A stretch of DNA of 64,000 nucleotides, from NCBI RefSeq assembly GCF_002892795.1, contig NZ_PJMC01000003.1, forward strand, positions 248,001 through 312,000, read 5' to 3'. Below are positions 17,554 through 26,881 of this stretch, one piece after another. The DNA comes from Arthrobacter sp. AFG20 (GTDB lineage Bacteria; Actinomycetota; Actinomycetes; Actinomycetales; Micrococcaceae). The notes below the pieces were generated by a model. That model did no database searches and was not told where the DNA came from. It saw only the letters and a program-made list of their open reading frames with translations. The position numbers and the translations under genes are program-made. Positions within the stretch are counted from its first letter, which is position 1; every line of letters starts with the position of its first letter.

Positions 17554-18186
17554 TCACCGAGAGGCTTTGGTTTCTGGCATCCATGGCTTGTGCTCGTGCG
17601 TGAGCCAAACAATTGCAGGGTTTAGAGAACGCACGAGTAGTTGGCCCTCCGTGCGGGGGTTATCGAGTTCGTCGAACCAGACTGCCGTGTCTCCAGCGAT
17701 GATCGTCGGGCCTTCATCTCCGTCGATGACAACGACTTGTGAGCCCCGGGTGTGACCTGGCGCTGAAAGGAGTCGTAGCCCGGGAAGCAGTTCCAACTCG
17801 CCGTCGACTGGAACGTAGTGCATCCCGGGTGGGTCCACCCATTCAGGGATGGTGTAGTCGTTCTGGTTGCGGGCGTCGTCGAGTTCCTGACGCTGGACGT
17901 AGATGGGCTTGCCCGAGAAGAGGTGATTGCCTCCGCAGTGGTCGAAGTGCAGGTGGGTATTGACGACGATGTCGACACTTTGGATGTCGAAGTCCTGTTC
18001 CTTCAACGGGTAAAGCCGGGGATCCATGTCGGCGACCGCGGGATGAAGCTGCGTCATGCCCGTGTCCACCAGCACACGCGCATCCGGGTGGTCAATGATG
18101 TGCACATAGACCGGCATCGGCTCGCCTTCGGGACGCAGCTCGGCCACACGAACGGCGGTAACAGGGATTGCAGCGGTGGAATTCAC
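17554..18186 (-). CDS. MBL-fold metallohydrolase of the N-acyl homoserine lactonase type
   Basis: A 210-residue metallo-beta-lactamase-fold protein. The zinc motif HxHxDH is seen as THLHFDHCGGN; further ligands are in APGHTRGS, IIAGDTAVW (bridging Asp) and THEHKPW. Order and spacing resemble AiiA/AttM-type AHL lactonases, which open the ring of acyl-homoserine lactone signals. It has no signal peptide and is cytoplasmic. At 210 residues it is shorter than the usual 250, and the C-terminus ends soon after the last ligand. Another lactone or ester substrate is possible. Confidence 0.82.
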   Translation of the reverse strand: MNSTAAIPVTAVRVAELRPEGEPMPVYVHIIDHPDARVLVDTGMTQLHPAVADMDPRLYPLKEQDFDIQSVDIVVNTHLHFDHCGGNHLFSGKPIYVQRQELDDARNQNDYTIPEWVDPPGMHYVPVDGELELLPGLRLLSAPGHTRGSQVVVIDGDEGPTIIAGDTAVWFDELDNPRTEGQLLVRSLNPAIVWLTHEHKPWMPETKASR

Positions 18187-18521
18187 TTCTTTACCTCAGT
18201 TCCGAATGATGGCCTTGACGTGTCCGGAGCAACAGGCCGACGAGCCGAGGGTGCCCGTCTGCTGCTCGGCTCTAGAATCCCATCCCGTGACGCCTCCGTC
18301 GAGCAGGTGCACCAGGACTCCTGATCCGACGCGCGAAGGGCAGCTGATCTTGACATAGTTGGCGTGACCGCTTGGCGATCAGCTGCGCAGGAACCAGCGC
18401 TCCAAGCACCAGGCCGTAGCCCAGCGCAATCCTCAATTGCGGCCGCTCCGCCAGCCATTTTCGAACGCCGATAATGAAAATTCCGTCAAGTAGTGCTCTG
18501 CGTATCGCAGTGGCTTGGCTT
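18187..18521. other. Intergenic stretch with no recognisable gene
   Basis: The only open frame of note (minus strand, 18272-18538) has one hydrophobic segment ALGYGLVLGALVPAQLIA but is arginine-rich on both sides and overlaps the phosphoesterase 3' end. I consider it a remnant or chance frame. Confidence 0.4.
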
Positions 18522-19565
18522 CTATTTCGGTGCTGCACGCGTACCTGCGTCCGTGCCCGGCCCCGTCGTCGGAACGAACTTCCAGGTGAAAGACCCGTTG
18601 TCCCGGAGTGTCATTCGAAGGAACCCGTGGGTGTTGCTGAACCTCTTCACGATGTACGACGGACTGCTGGTGAAGGCGCGGAGACCAATGCCTCCCGTGG
18701 ATACCTGGAACGCTGTCATCCCGTCACTGACGCACTGGTCCTTGTTGTTCACTGGACATGAGCGTTCGTAGTTGTGTTGTGACCCTGAAAGGGTCAGACG
18801 GACCCGGTGCTTATACATCACGTCGATCCACGGCTTGTGGTCGGCGGCCCGCTTATGTTCCTTCGTGTTCGACGTGAAGTACGGTTCATGGTGCACCACC
18901 GCCAGATGTTTACCCGCCGCCTGAGCAGCAGCGAGGTCCTTGTCCAGCCACGCCGTCAATGCCCGAGCCTGCGTAGGGTTGTACCGCCAGTGCGCGGAGG
19001 ACAGGAACGCGAAGTGCCAGTTCCCGAAGTCCTTCGAGTACGGTTTCCCGTTCTCGATGAACCCACGCTGCTGGTTGATCGCAGCCTTCGCCTTAGATCC
19101 CGGGCATTGACCGTTCATGAAGTTGTCGAGGTCTTCGTTCCGTCCAGGCTTCCAGTCATGGTTGGGTGCGGACACCCAGTACAACTTGGGCTTCGTGCCA
19201 CCCCACAGCCGCGTCCAGTACTTCACATAGTCAGCGCAGTACGCGGTGGCGTACTGGAAGTCCCCGAGCCCCAGGAACGCGTCAATCTCGTTGTTCCGCA
19301 CAAGCCTGGTGATCGCCGCACCGTTCCGCCCGGACCGGCTATTCGGCGCGTACGTCCTCGGGCCGTTCATGTCACCGACAGCAGCGATCCTCACCTCACG
19401 CCCAGGTGAAGCGGCCTTCGGTGACGGTGGGGGTGGCGCAGCGAGAGTCGTAGTTGGTGGGGGCACCCCATTGGCGGTGTTCCCACCGCCGCTGCTGAGG
19501 GCCAAAAGCCCAGTGACGGCCAAGAGGAAAGCGGACGTTTCAGCGATAACACGATTGCGGCGCAT
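18522..19565 (-). CDS. Secreted calcineurin-like metallophosphoesterase
   Basis: A 347-residue protein with an N-terminal hydrophobic segment AFLLAVTGLLALSS followed by a Pro/Ala-rich linker, so it is probably exported. The metallophosphoesterase signature runs in order: VGDMNG, GLGDFQY, APNHDW, VVHHEPYF and GSQHNYER, giving the two-metal Asp/His/Asn set. The conserved GNH(D/E) box reads PNHD here. It resembles secreted purple-acid-phosphatase-like esterases of actinobacteria. Substrate unknown. It lies between unrelated genes with no operon partners. Confidence 0.85.
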   Translation of the reverse strand: MRRNRVIAETSAFLLAVTGLLALSSGGGNTANGVPPPTTTLAAPPPPSPKAASPGREVRIAAVGDMNGPRTYAPNSRSGRNGAAITRLVRNNEIDAFLGLGDFQYATAYCADYVKYWTRLWGGTKPKLYWVSAPNHDWKPGRNEDLDNFMNGQCPGSKAKAAINQQRGFIENGKPYSKDFGNWHFAFLSSAHWRYNPTQARALTAWLDKDLAAAQAAGKHLAVVHHEPYFTSNTKEHKRAADHKPWIDVMYKHRVRLTLSGSQHNYERSCPVNNKDQCVSDGMTAFQVSTGGIGLRAFTSSPSYIVKRFSNTHGFLRMTLRDNGSFTWKFVPTTGPGTDAGTRAAPK

Positions 19566-20129
19566 GGGGCCGTGCCTCCCTTCGTGGGGGCGATGCTACT
19601 TCGGGCAAGATAGGGGTCCGCCCGGTATGTCGAGTTTAGAACAACCGGAACGATCAGGGCATCACAGTTCTCGTCACCGGGCAGGTTCCCGTTACCTTGG
19701 ACCCCGGACAATTTATGGCTTGAACGACGAGCGCCAGCCCGAGGACATGATGCCGTGCTCCAGGAAGACACTGCGATTGATGTCGCTCAGGGTAGGGGAG
19801 AGCATGCCAACGAGCTGGACGGCTCAGTGTCCCACGGAAACTCAAGGCGTCGACATCAATTTGCTTGAGGCTGGGTCAGGAACATCGCGGCCGGCGCGAC
19901 ATCCCGCTAGGATCCGCGCTGATGATCAACCAGGACAAGCAGTTCCGTAGACCTCACAGCAGCCTCTACGACCCGAGCAGTTTCAACGTCCGCCAGTACG
20001 AAGAGCAGTACGCAGCGCCGTGAACCGGCCGCCGGTGGGCAGTTCTGACTTCCAGACGCCGGCGAGAAAACACCGGACCGGAGGATTGACTGCCTCCGCC
20101 AGTTTCACCGCCCTCCGCTGGAAGCGGCC
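19566..20129. other. Intergenic stretch; possible 33-codon open frame at 19922-20023
   Basis: Most of this stretch is featureless. At its right end, ATG 19922 opens a 33-residue plus-strand frame beginning MINQDKQFRRPHSSLYDP, with AGGA nine bases upstream. It could be a small gene or the surviving tail of a lost one. I recognise no family. Confidence 0.3.
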
Positions 20130-20432
20130 TTAGCCTTCGCACTCAATGCAGTATGAGTGGCCGTTGTTCTCGCGCACGAGTTGGGACCGGTGTCGGACCA
20201 GGAAGCAGGAATAGCAGGTGAATTCATCCGCGGCCTCTGGGATGACCTGCACTATGAGCTCCTCGGAGAGGATCTCTCCACCGGGGGTCAGTCCTTCATC
20301 GAGTGCATCGGCTTCGTCCAGTTCCTTGACGACGCTGCGGGCATCCGGAGCGTTCGCAGACTGCAATGCCTCCAGCGAACGGTCCTGGGATTCCTTGACG
20401 TCGGAACGGACTTCGTCGTAATCGGCTGCCAC
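20130..20432 (-). CDS. DUF4193 protein
   Basis: A 100-residue acidic protein with GTG start (MAADYDEVRSDVKESQ), an alanine/aspartate-rich middle and a C-terminal zinc-ribbon-like motif CYSCFLVRHRSQL...CIEC. This pattern defines DUF4193, a small actinobacterial family often expressed as a core protein; function unknown. The first 16 codons and the upstream sequence are duplicated in inverted orientation at 31300-31699, where the copy is truncated. Confidence 0.88.
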   Translation of the reverse strand: MAADYDEVRSDVKESQDRSLEALQSANAPDARSVVKELDEADALDEGLTPGGEILSEELIVQVIPEAADEFTCYSCFLVRHRSQLVRENNGHSYCIECEG

Positions 20433-20780
20433 TTAGGTGATTCTCATTTCTGATGTTTTCGTTGATGTTCTTTTCTGACGAGACTGCAATGCCTATCAAT
20501 GCGTCGTTGTTCCCGTATCCAGGACGGTGAGGCAGTGCCGCCCCACACGGGCAGCGCCGATGGAACCTCTGGATCATATCGGAAGCAGGACACCGTGCCG
20601 GCCGCAGATAAGTCATCCGGTCAGGTTTAAGCCCCGCATCGGATCATGACTCGCCGAATAGGTTCGAATCGGATTATGCGTGTCAGCGGCGAGCATGGCG
20701 TCGACCTGGGCCGCCTGGTGCGCCCGAAAGGCCTTGTCGGCGTTAGCGTTCGTGCTGGCGAGGGACGGTATGTCGAGGCC
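20384..20780 (-). repeat. Copy A of a ~400-bp inverted duplication
   Basis: This segment covers the 5' end of the DUF4193 gene, its leader and the 3' part of the neighbouring 108-aa gene. Read on the minus strand it matches the plus strand at 31300-31699 closely, both in the encoded LDIPSLASTNANADKAF stretch and in the noncoding leader. The two copies therefore face each other across about 10.5 kb. Confidence 0.85.
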
Positions 20781-20939
20781 GGCATTGCATCCTCTGCAGC
20801 GAATCTCATCGGTGCCCACCCAGCTGTATGCCGGGTGCAGTTTCCGTACCTGTTGCATTGCTGCGGTGACAGCTTCGGTCTGGGCTGCAAAGTGAGCTTC
20901 GTCCTCATGACTGAGGATGAGCCCGATGTCGATGGTCAT
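20613..20939 (-). CDS. Hypothetical protein with a CxxC motif
   Basis: A 108-residue protein upstream of, and co-directional with, the DUF4193 gene. The middle contains WVGTDEIRCRGCNAGLD, a single CxxC that may bind a metal together with His residues elsewhere. The N-terminus MTIDIGLILSHEDEAHF is amphipathic. I recognise no family. That the 3' part survives, in frame and nearly unchanged, in the second copy at 31300-31467 supports it as a genuine coding sequence. Confidence 0.6.
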   Translation of the reverse strand: MTIDIGLILSHEDEAHFAAQTEAVTAAMQQVRKLHPAYSWVGTDEIRCRGCNAGLDIPSLASTNANADKAFRAHQAAQVDAMLAADTHNPIRTYSASHDPMRGLNLTG

Positions 20940-21730
20940 GGTGCCTCTTACTTCGTTCCCGATGGTCCATTGACAGTAATGCGTGCTGCTTCATCGAGGA
21001 ACGCCCCGAGGGTCACGGTTGCCTAACCCTTTTGGGCTCCTCGGGGGCGCGGCGTCCGCAGGAACGGATTGACGGCCTCTGGCTCTCAGACGTAGCGGCA
21101 AAGGAACTTTATTGGCAGAGCATCACTCCTCTACCACTAGATGAGTCCAAGACTGCTACTTCCGATCCCTAGCCCCGCGGGACATCCGCCTCGGGTACTG
21201 GTAAGCGTGCATATTCGATTTCGAACTCTTCGCACCGCGTGAAGAAGCTATGCGTCGGGTTGGGGCACACCCCAACCTGACATAGAAGAATCAAATACGC
21301 CCCAAAGCCCATCGACAGTTTGGCCGCAACTCTTTCATCGTCAGCGTCTCCTTAGCGGGGTTGCTTTCGTAACTATGGAAGCGATCCGGACCGGCGAAGG
21401 CGGCCCATCTTCCAAGGTCGTGGTCCACGGCGACAGCCGCACACCGAAACCACCGGGGCACGCTGCAAGGCGGCCCTCGACGTGACCCGGCAGGGAATAC
21501 TTTCCTGCTGACTCAGCTCACGCTTAGGCGGGTGCGGCCGCCAACGTACAACTGCAGGTCCCGCCGGGATTGGCGGGACCTGCAGTGCGTAATCGCGAAT
21601 AGTGCGCTGGCATTGGATGGACGAGTCGAAGGGCAGGTGAGGCCGTGCCGTCGACAGCGCTTTGCCTCGCACGGGAATTCGTGGGAGCTTCGCCCGCCTG
21701 AAATGGTTAGTAGGAGCAGACTCCTGCAGC
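20940..21730. other. Gene-poor stretch
   Basis: No credible gene. It holds an 8-bp GC-rich hairpin at 21258-21277 and the terminator at 21552-21585. A tRNA-like string near 21096-21132 does not fold. Base composition is more AT-rich than the flanks around 21100-21350, suggesting decayed sequence. Confidence 0.5.
21552..21585 (-). terminator. Terminator of the difructose-anhydride operon
   Basis: A perfect 14-bp stem CTGCAGGTCCCGCC with a 6-nt loop, 146 bp after the stop of the last operon gene. It is the first strong stem in that direction. Confidence 0.65.
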
Positions 21731-23074
21731 CTAAGAGCCGACCATGGGGGTGGCCCTGAAGGCATTGACAGCCCTGTCGGCGATAACTTGGTCGTCAGTT
21801 CCGGAATCAAGGATGGTGTTCCGGGCTGATTCAGGGTCCACTATTACGGTCGTCACGGCGAGTCCGGTGGCAGCGTCGGTTGCCAGCAAGGCGTCCACCT
21901 GCGCCTCGAAGCAGGAGTCGCTTGACTTGGAATCAACGTCCATCGCCACAACGTGGTTGTTGGAGACGAAGTTCCCGGTCCCTGCCTTCAGTCGGATGAT
22001 GACGGGCTTGGCGCCCTCCGGCCGGACGCTATGAGAGTCGATGACCTCGGAGAAGTGGTTCCCGATGACAGAGTTGCTGCTGCCGCTGATGCTGAGAAGC
22101 CCGGTAAGGTCATCGAGTCCGTTGTCGACTTCCAGGAAGGGCGTCCACGGCTCATGGTCACGCAGGAAGTGGTTCGTGGCCACGAGGTTTTCCGAACTGT
22201 TCTCCTCCAGCATCACCATCCCGGGGTAGAACGAGTGCAGACGGTTGTTGGTGACGCTGGAACGCGTGACGCCGTTAAAATGGACAGTGCTCGCGCCGCG
22301 GGGAAAGACATTGTTAGCGGTGACCAGGAGGCCTCCGTGGTTTTCGGCGTAGATTGAGTGACCTTTAGGTCCTGCTCCCACCAGGTTGTCGGTGATTTTT
22401 GATGCCTGCCCCCAACCCCGCAGTTCGATGCAGCTGCCGCATTCGGCCAGGAAGTTGTGGTGGATGGACAGCGCGTCCGCGTTGTGGATGGTGAGGGCGT
22501 TCTCCAGGTAAACAAACCCCATGTCGGTGACGCGGAACGAGTCATTGGCGCTAGCCACGTAGATGCCGGTCTTGCCGTTGACGTAGGTGTTTTCCGGGTG
22601 CATGTCGGAGCCGTCGGCAGTGAAGTGCAGCCCGTCGATGCAGAAGTTGGAGAATTCCACTGAGCTGATCCGGGGGCTGCCGCTGCGCTCAACGTAAAAG
22701 GCGGCTCCGTTGGATTTGTCGCCGCCTTCTCCCGCGGAGGGAAGGTCGACGATGATGCGGCTTCCGCCGGGCCACAGCTCGTGCAGTTCCGGCCATTGGT
22801 CTTTGGGAACGTTGAACCGGATGCTCGACGACGTAAAGCCGTGTCCCGAGCCTTCGATCCGAAGGAAGCTGACGTCGATCACCACTTGGGTGCGGAGGTG
22901 GTAGTCCCCGGGCGGAATGTAGATCACCGCGCCAGGCCTTCCGCCGTTGTCCACGTCGGTAACGGACTGCCGGTTCTTGATGTCGGTGATGATGCTGTTG
23001 ATGACTTCACCGACGTCCTTGGCCGGATTGCCGACCGGCCACGTGGTTACGTCGTAGTAATTGTTGTTTGACAT
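21731..23074 (-). CDS. Difructose anhydride hydrolase / inulin fructotransferase family beta-helix enzyme
   Basis: About 447 residues from the ATG at 23074. It is a right-handed beta-helix protein resembling Arthrobacter inulin fructotransferases (GH91) and DFA-III hydrolase: YYDVTTWPVGNPAKDVGEVI, IYIPPGDYHLRTQV, SSSIRFNVP, FCIDGLHFTADGS and CGSCIELRGWGQASKITDN are family hallmarks. Inulin fructotransferases are usually secreted; this protein has no signal peptide. With an intracellular GH32, a sugar kinase and a sugar importer in the same operon, hydrolysis of imported difructose anhydride to inulobiose fits better than depolymerisation of inulin. The two activities cannot be separated by sequence reading alone. 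Confidence 0.85.
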   Translation of the reverse strand: MSNNNYYDVTTWPVGNPAKDVGEVINSIITDIKNRQSVTDVDNGGRPGAVIYIPPGDYHLRTQVVIDVSFLRIEGSGHGFTSSSIRFNVPKDQWPELHELWPGGSRIIVDLPSAGEGGDKSNGAAFYVERSGSPRISSVEFSNFCIDGLHFTADGSDMHPENTYVNGKTGIYVASANDSFRVTDMGFVYLENALTIHNADALSIHHNFLAECGSCIELRGWGQASKITDNLVGAGPKGHSIYAENHGGLLVTANNVFPRGASTVHFNGVTRSSVTNNRLHSFYPGMVMLEENSSENLVATNHFLRDHEPWTPFLEVDNGLDDLTGLLSISGSSNSVIGNHFSEVIDSHSVRPEGAKPVIIRLKAGTGNFVSNNHVVAMDVDSKSSDSCFEAQVDALLATDAATGLAVTTVIVDPESARNTILDSGTDDQVIADRAVNAFRATPMVGS

Positions 23075-23101
23075 AGGTTCTTGCCTTTGCAATGTGGTTT
23101 T

Positions 23102-24085
23102 TTAGCCCTGCACCAGGGCGCATGCATGGGATGTTACGGAGGCTACGGCTTGATGCTCCGGGGGCTCCGCCCGCAGCTCCTCCGACGTTGGCGGCTGGGC
23201 ACCTGGGCGGCGTACTGTGATGGCCGCTGCTTTGGACGCCATGCGGCCCAGCGATTCCAGCACGGACGGTGCCAGCCCATCTGCTCCGCGCATGAGTAGT
23301 CCGTAGATCAGGGCAGACATATACGAGTCGCCAGCCCCAATGGTGTCCACTACGGCTGACTTGACCGAGGGAACGACTACCTGCGCCCCTCGGGTGGTGA
23401 GCAGGGATCCCTCCGCGCCCATGGTGACGACAGCGAGTCCGGCCCCAAGTGCGAGAACACGTTTTGAGATGTCTTCCAGTGATAGCCGCGGATAGAGCCA
23501 CAGTGCGTCCTCGTCGCTGAGTTTAACTACCTCCGTGATCGGGACGAGTTCCTCGAAGATGATCTTTGCCTCGGATTGGCTGCCGAGGAGTGCTGGGCGG
23601 ATGTTGGGATCGTAGGTGACGACACAGCGCTTATGTGATTGCTCGAGAAGCTCTCTTACTACTGTCGCTCCCGGCGCCAAGAAGGTAGCTATCGAGCCGG
23701 TGTGCAGGACTTTGGGAAGGGTCGCCGGAGCGATCCGCGGGAGGTCCCAGCGGATGTCGAAGTCATACTGTGCTGAACCGTTGGAAGCCAGGACAGCAGT
23801 TGCCGTGGCTGTCGTGCCAGGGACCTGGGAACCGGGCAGAAGATGAACACCGGCGGTCTGCAGGTGCTTCTCGATTTCCGAGGCATAGTGGTCGTCACCG
23901 ATAGAGGTCAATAACCCGGTGGCCACACCCAGGCGTCCGAGTCCGTAGGCAACGTTTGCGGGTGATCCCCCGGGATGCTCCACAGTGCCCCGGGGAGAGA
24001 CAACTATGTCCACGAGGGCTTCACCGACAACAACCACATCGAAGCTCGATTTGGCTTCATCGTCGGGATGATGAACTGCTGGCAT
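23102..24085 (-). CDS. PfkB-family sugar kinase, probable fructokinase
   Basis: About 327 residues; ATG 24085 is preferred because AAAGG lies seven bases upstream, and an ATG at 24100 is the alternative. Hallmarks: GEALVDIVVSPRG at the start, GGSPANVAYGLGRLG (sugar binding), and the C-terminal ATP site and base in DTIGAGDSYMSALIYG. These fit ribokinase-fold fructokinases that make fructose 6-phosphate. Its product would feed glycolysis with fructose released by the GH32 enzyme. It is 27 bp from the downstream DFA enzyme gene, in one transcription unit. Confidence 0.9.
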   Translation of the reverse strand: MPAVHHPDDEAKSSFDVVVVGEALVDIVVSPRGTVEHPGGSPANVAYGLGRLGVATGLLTSIGDDHYASEIEKHLQTAGVHLLPGSQVPGTTATATAVLASNGSAQYDFDIRWDLPRIAPATLPKVLHTGSIATFLAPGATVVRELLEQSHKRCVVTYDPNIRPALLGSQSEAKIIFEELVPITEVVKLSDEDALWLYPRLSLEDISKRVLALGAGLAVVTMGAEGSLLTTRGAQVVVPSVKSAVVDTIGAGDSYMSALIYGLLMRGADGLAPSVLESLGRMASKAAAITVRRPGAQPPTSEELRAEPPEHQAVASVTSHACALVQG

Positions 24086-24130
24086 TTTCGGACCTTTCAT
24101 GGAGTCACATACGTTTGGAAACGACGGAGA

Positions 24131-25714
24131 TTAATTGAGTGTTGAGACCGAGAGCTTCAGTATTGTTGCTGGGCCTCCCTCCGCCGACAGCCAGTTCTCC
24201 CGGTTTTCGGTTTCGGGGAAGATGAGATCAGTCAGGACCACCTTGCCGCCCTGCGCAAAGATCTCCACCGAGCAATGGTCGACGACGATCCTCAGCGTGA
24301 GCACGCCGTCCTCAAGGACCAGAGGGGCGGACTCCACGGAGGGAAACTTTCCGTGAAAGCCCGTGTTTCCTGATTGTCTGCGGTCAAGGACGAGTTGGGC
24401 GCTGGTTGTGTTGTAGCTCAGAATGGTTCCCTTGCTCCCGTCACTGCTTCCGAAGAGTCGGAAATCAAAACGTTCGGCGCTTCCGGGCAGGATCTCCGCC
24501 TCGATGATTTGGGCGCTACCGGGCACCGCATCCGGCAATCGGAGGGCTGAATTTCGCAGTTCGAAGGTGTCTGTGGTCATTTGGTCCTTCGCAGCAGGCA
24601 GCTCTTCCCCTGCGCAGGGGTCAGCGAGGACCGGTTCCTGGATCAGCCGGGCGGAGCCGTTGACCGCGGTGAGGCGCACTTCGCGGGCGAGGGTCATCGA
24701 CGACCGCCAGGGGGCGGTGGGCAGGTGGTTGGCGTAATCCCAGTTGTTCATCCAGCCCATGATGATGCGCCGGCCATCAGGGACGTTGCTGAAAGACACC
24801 GAGGCGTAGCAGTCGCGTCCCCAGTCCAGCCACAGGCACTGCCGCAGCGCCGCAGCGGCCGCCGCGGAATCACCCAGGGCGCTGACCCCGCCCGGCACCG
24901 CGACCGAGCAGGCATCCGCAACGAACCGGACTCCGTCGAAATGCCCGACGAAGTACTGGCCGCCGGACCCGCCCGCCACGGCGCCGGGATTGACGTTGAC
25001 GATCAGCACCCACTTAATGTTGTGCGGGTCCCCATCCACCGGCAGCGGAAAAAGATCGGGGCACTCCCACTCGCCGGCATCTGCATTGGCCGGGCCGAAC
25101 TCGCTCAGAAAGTCCCAGGATTTAAGGTCTTCTGAACGATACAGGACCACCTTTTGGTGCTGTGCTTCGACGGCGACCATGACCCAGCAGGCACCCCGGT
25201 CTCCCTGGTAGCGGAAGACTTTGGGATCGCGGAAGTGCGCGGAGTTTCTCGTGAGGACAGGGTTTCCTTCGTATTTTCGCCACGTCAGGCCTGCGTCTGT
25301 GCTGTAGGCCAGAGACTGGGCCTGCGTGCCGCTGTGCTCGGAGGCGGCCTTGTAGGCACTGGTGTAAATGGCCACCAGGGCGGGTGCATCCACCGTACCG
25401 AAACCGGACGTGTTGCCTTCGTCAACCACCACGCTCCCGGAAAAAATGTCCTCTGCCGCGTCGCAGGCAATGGCAATAGGGTGTTCCGTCCAGTGCAGCA
25501 AATCGCGGGAGGTGGCGTGGCCCCAGGACATGTTGCCCCAGACGTTGCCGTACGGGTTGTTCTGGAAAAAGAGGTGGTACAGGCCGTTGTGGAAAACCAG
25601 GCCATTGGGATCATTCAGCCAGGTGTTCTTTGCCGTGAAGTGGATGGCAGGCCGGAACCTGAAAGTTTCTGCCGGGGCTGTTTCCGGGCGTGCGGCATCA
25701 AGGCAACTGGACAT
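24131..25714 (-). CDS. Intracellular GH32 beta-fructofuranosidase
   Basis: A 527-residue GH32 enzyme. The nucleophile Asp lies in TWLNDPNG, the transition-state stabiliser in HFRDPKV and the acid/base Glu in WECPDLF; a C-terminal beta-sandwich with VDHCSVEIFAQGG follows. There is no signal peptide, so it acts on imported oligosaccharides such as inulobiose, sucrose or short levan/inulin pieces, releasing fructose. It lies between the LacI gene and the kinase gene with spacings under 50 bp. Confidence 0.93.
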   Translation of the reverse strand: MSSCLDAARPETAPAETFRFRPAIHFTAKNTWLNDPNGLVFHNGLYHLFFQNNPYGNVWGNMSWGHATSRDLLHWTEHPIAIACDAAEDIFSGSVVVDEGNTSGFGTVDAPALVAIYTSAYKAASEHSGTQAQSLAYSTDAGLTWRKYEGNPVLTRNSAHFRDPKVFRYQGDRGACWVMVAVEAQHQKVVLYRSEDLKSWDFLSEFGPANADAGEWECPDLFPLPVDGDPHNIKWVLIVNVNPGAVAGGSGGQYFVGHFDGVRFVADACSVAVPGGVSALGDSAAAAAALRQCLWLDWGRDCYASVSFSNVPDGRRIIMGWMNNWDYANHLPTAPWRSSMTLAREVRLTAVNGSARLIQEPVLADPCAGEELPAAKDQMTTDTFELRNSALRLPDAVPGSAQIIEAEILPGSAERFDFRLFGSSDGSKGTILSYNTTSAQLVLDRRQSGNTGFHGKFPSVESAPLVLEDGVLTLRIVVDHCSVEIFAQGGKVVLTDLIFPETENRENWLSAEGGPATILKLSVSTLN

Positions 25715-25753
25715 AGCTGGCGTTTCCTCTTAGAGGTTGAATGGGTCTGCGTG

Positions 25754-26797
25754 CTATTGCCGCGGAGCCGCGATGGAATCGCGGCGCACGAGGGGGCAAC
25801 CCAGAATGGTCGGGTGAAGGGACATCAGGGAAAGGTCGGTCTTCCCCTCAACGGCGTCAATCAGGTGCTCGGTAGCCCAGGCACCCATCTCGTAGTGAGG
25901 CAGGGCCACGGTGGTGAGGCCCGGGTGAAGGTTGGCAGCGATCAGTTCCTGGTCATCGAAGCCCACCACGGAAAGGTCAGCGGGGATGGCCAGTCCCAAC
26001 TCCGCAGCGGCGCGGTAGGCTCCCATCGCCATCCGGTCGTTGTAGCAGAACAGGCCGGTGGGACGATCCTCGCGCGCCAGGATCCGCCGGGCCGCCTCAT
26101 AGCCGCCCTGCACCTCCGAGACCTCGGACTCGACAGGTGCCGCGTCGCCGTGGAGCCCCGCTTCGGTCAGCGTGGCCCGGAAGGCCTGGAGGCGCTGTCG
26201 GGTGGCGGGGACATCATGGGTGTTGTTGATGAACCCCACCCGGGTGTGGCCTGCTTCGAGGAGCGCGCCCACGGCGGCGCGTGCACCACCTTCTTCGTCC
26301 GGGATCACGGCTGTGATATTTCCGCCTGTCGCCACCGAGTCGACCAGGACGGAGGGCACGCTGCCGAGATTGGCCGGCAGCTCCACATCGCGGTGGTACA
26401 TGGTGGCGTAGAGAATCCCGTCCACCCGCCGGTCCAGGAGTGCCTGAACATCGGCCTGACGGGACTCTAGGCTGGCTGAGCCGGAGGTGTTAATGATCAT
26501 GAGGTTGTACCCCCGGGCTTTGGCGGCCTCGTCAGCGCCGAGGATGATCCGGCCGGCGTGGGGCGTGGTGGCGATCTCCTCGCTGACCAGACCCAGCATG
26601 CCCGTCCTTTGGGTGCGAAGGGCCTGGGCAAGACGGTTGGGCCCGTACCCCAGTTGCTCGGCAACGGCCCTGACCTTGTCCCTGGTTTCGGGCCTGACCC
26701 GGGCGTAGGAAACCTCGTTGAGTACGTGGGAAACAGTCGTCACGGACACCCCCGCGGCGACAGCCACGTCCTTGATGCCGATGTTCTTGTTGCTCAT
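25754..26797 (-). CDS. LacI-family transcriptional repressor
   Basis: A 347-residue regulator with an N-terminal helix-turn-helix IKDVAVAAGVSVTTVSHVL, hinge segment NRLAQALRTQRTG and a periplasmic-binding-protein-like effector domain ending LHPTILGCPLVRRDSI. It is embedded in the operon between the transport and enzyme genes. It most likely binds the CAAATCG-type operators at 30142-30166 and 30276-30287, with a fructose-containing sugar as inducer (inference). Confidence 0.93.
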   Translation of the reverse strand: MSNKNIGIKDVAVAAGVSVTTVSHVLNEVSYARVRPETRDKVRAVAEQLGYGPNRLAQALRTQRTGMLGLVSEEIATTPHAGRIILGADEAAKARGYNLMIINTSGSASLESRQADVQALLDRRVDGILYATMYHRDVELPANLGSVPSVLVDSVATGGNITAVIPDEEGGARAAVGALLEAGHTRVGFINNTHDVPATRQRLQAFRATLTEAGLHGDAAPVESEVSEVQGGYEAARRILAREDRPTGLFCYNDRMAMGAYRAAAELGLAIPADLSVVGFDDQELIAANLHPGLTTVALPHYEMGAWATEHLIDAVEGKTDLSLMSLHPTILGCPLVRRDSIAAPRQ

Positions 26798-26881
26798 CTG
26801 TCTCCCACGTCCTAATGGTTGGTGATGCCCCTCGGGGGCTATCAGTAGGCTACTGGTTGGCTGTTCCAGCCCTTGGCGGTG

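Noticed and set aside
18272-18538. Minus-strand frame with one hydrophobic segment
   Set aside because: Arg-rich flanks, overlap with the phosphoesterase 3' end and no ribosome binding site or family.
21090-21140. tRNA-like string on the minus strand (CTAGTGGTAGAGG followed by CTCTGCCA)
   Set aside because: It resembles a D-arm and a GCC anticodon, but no anticodon stem, T-arm or acceptor stem can be paired around it. At best a decayed tRNA.
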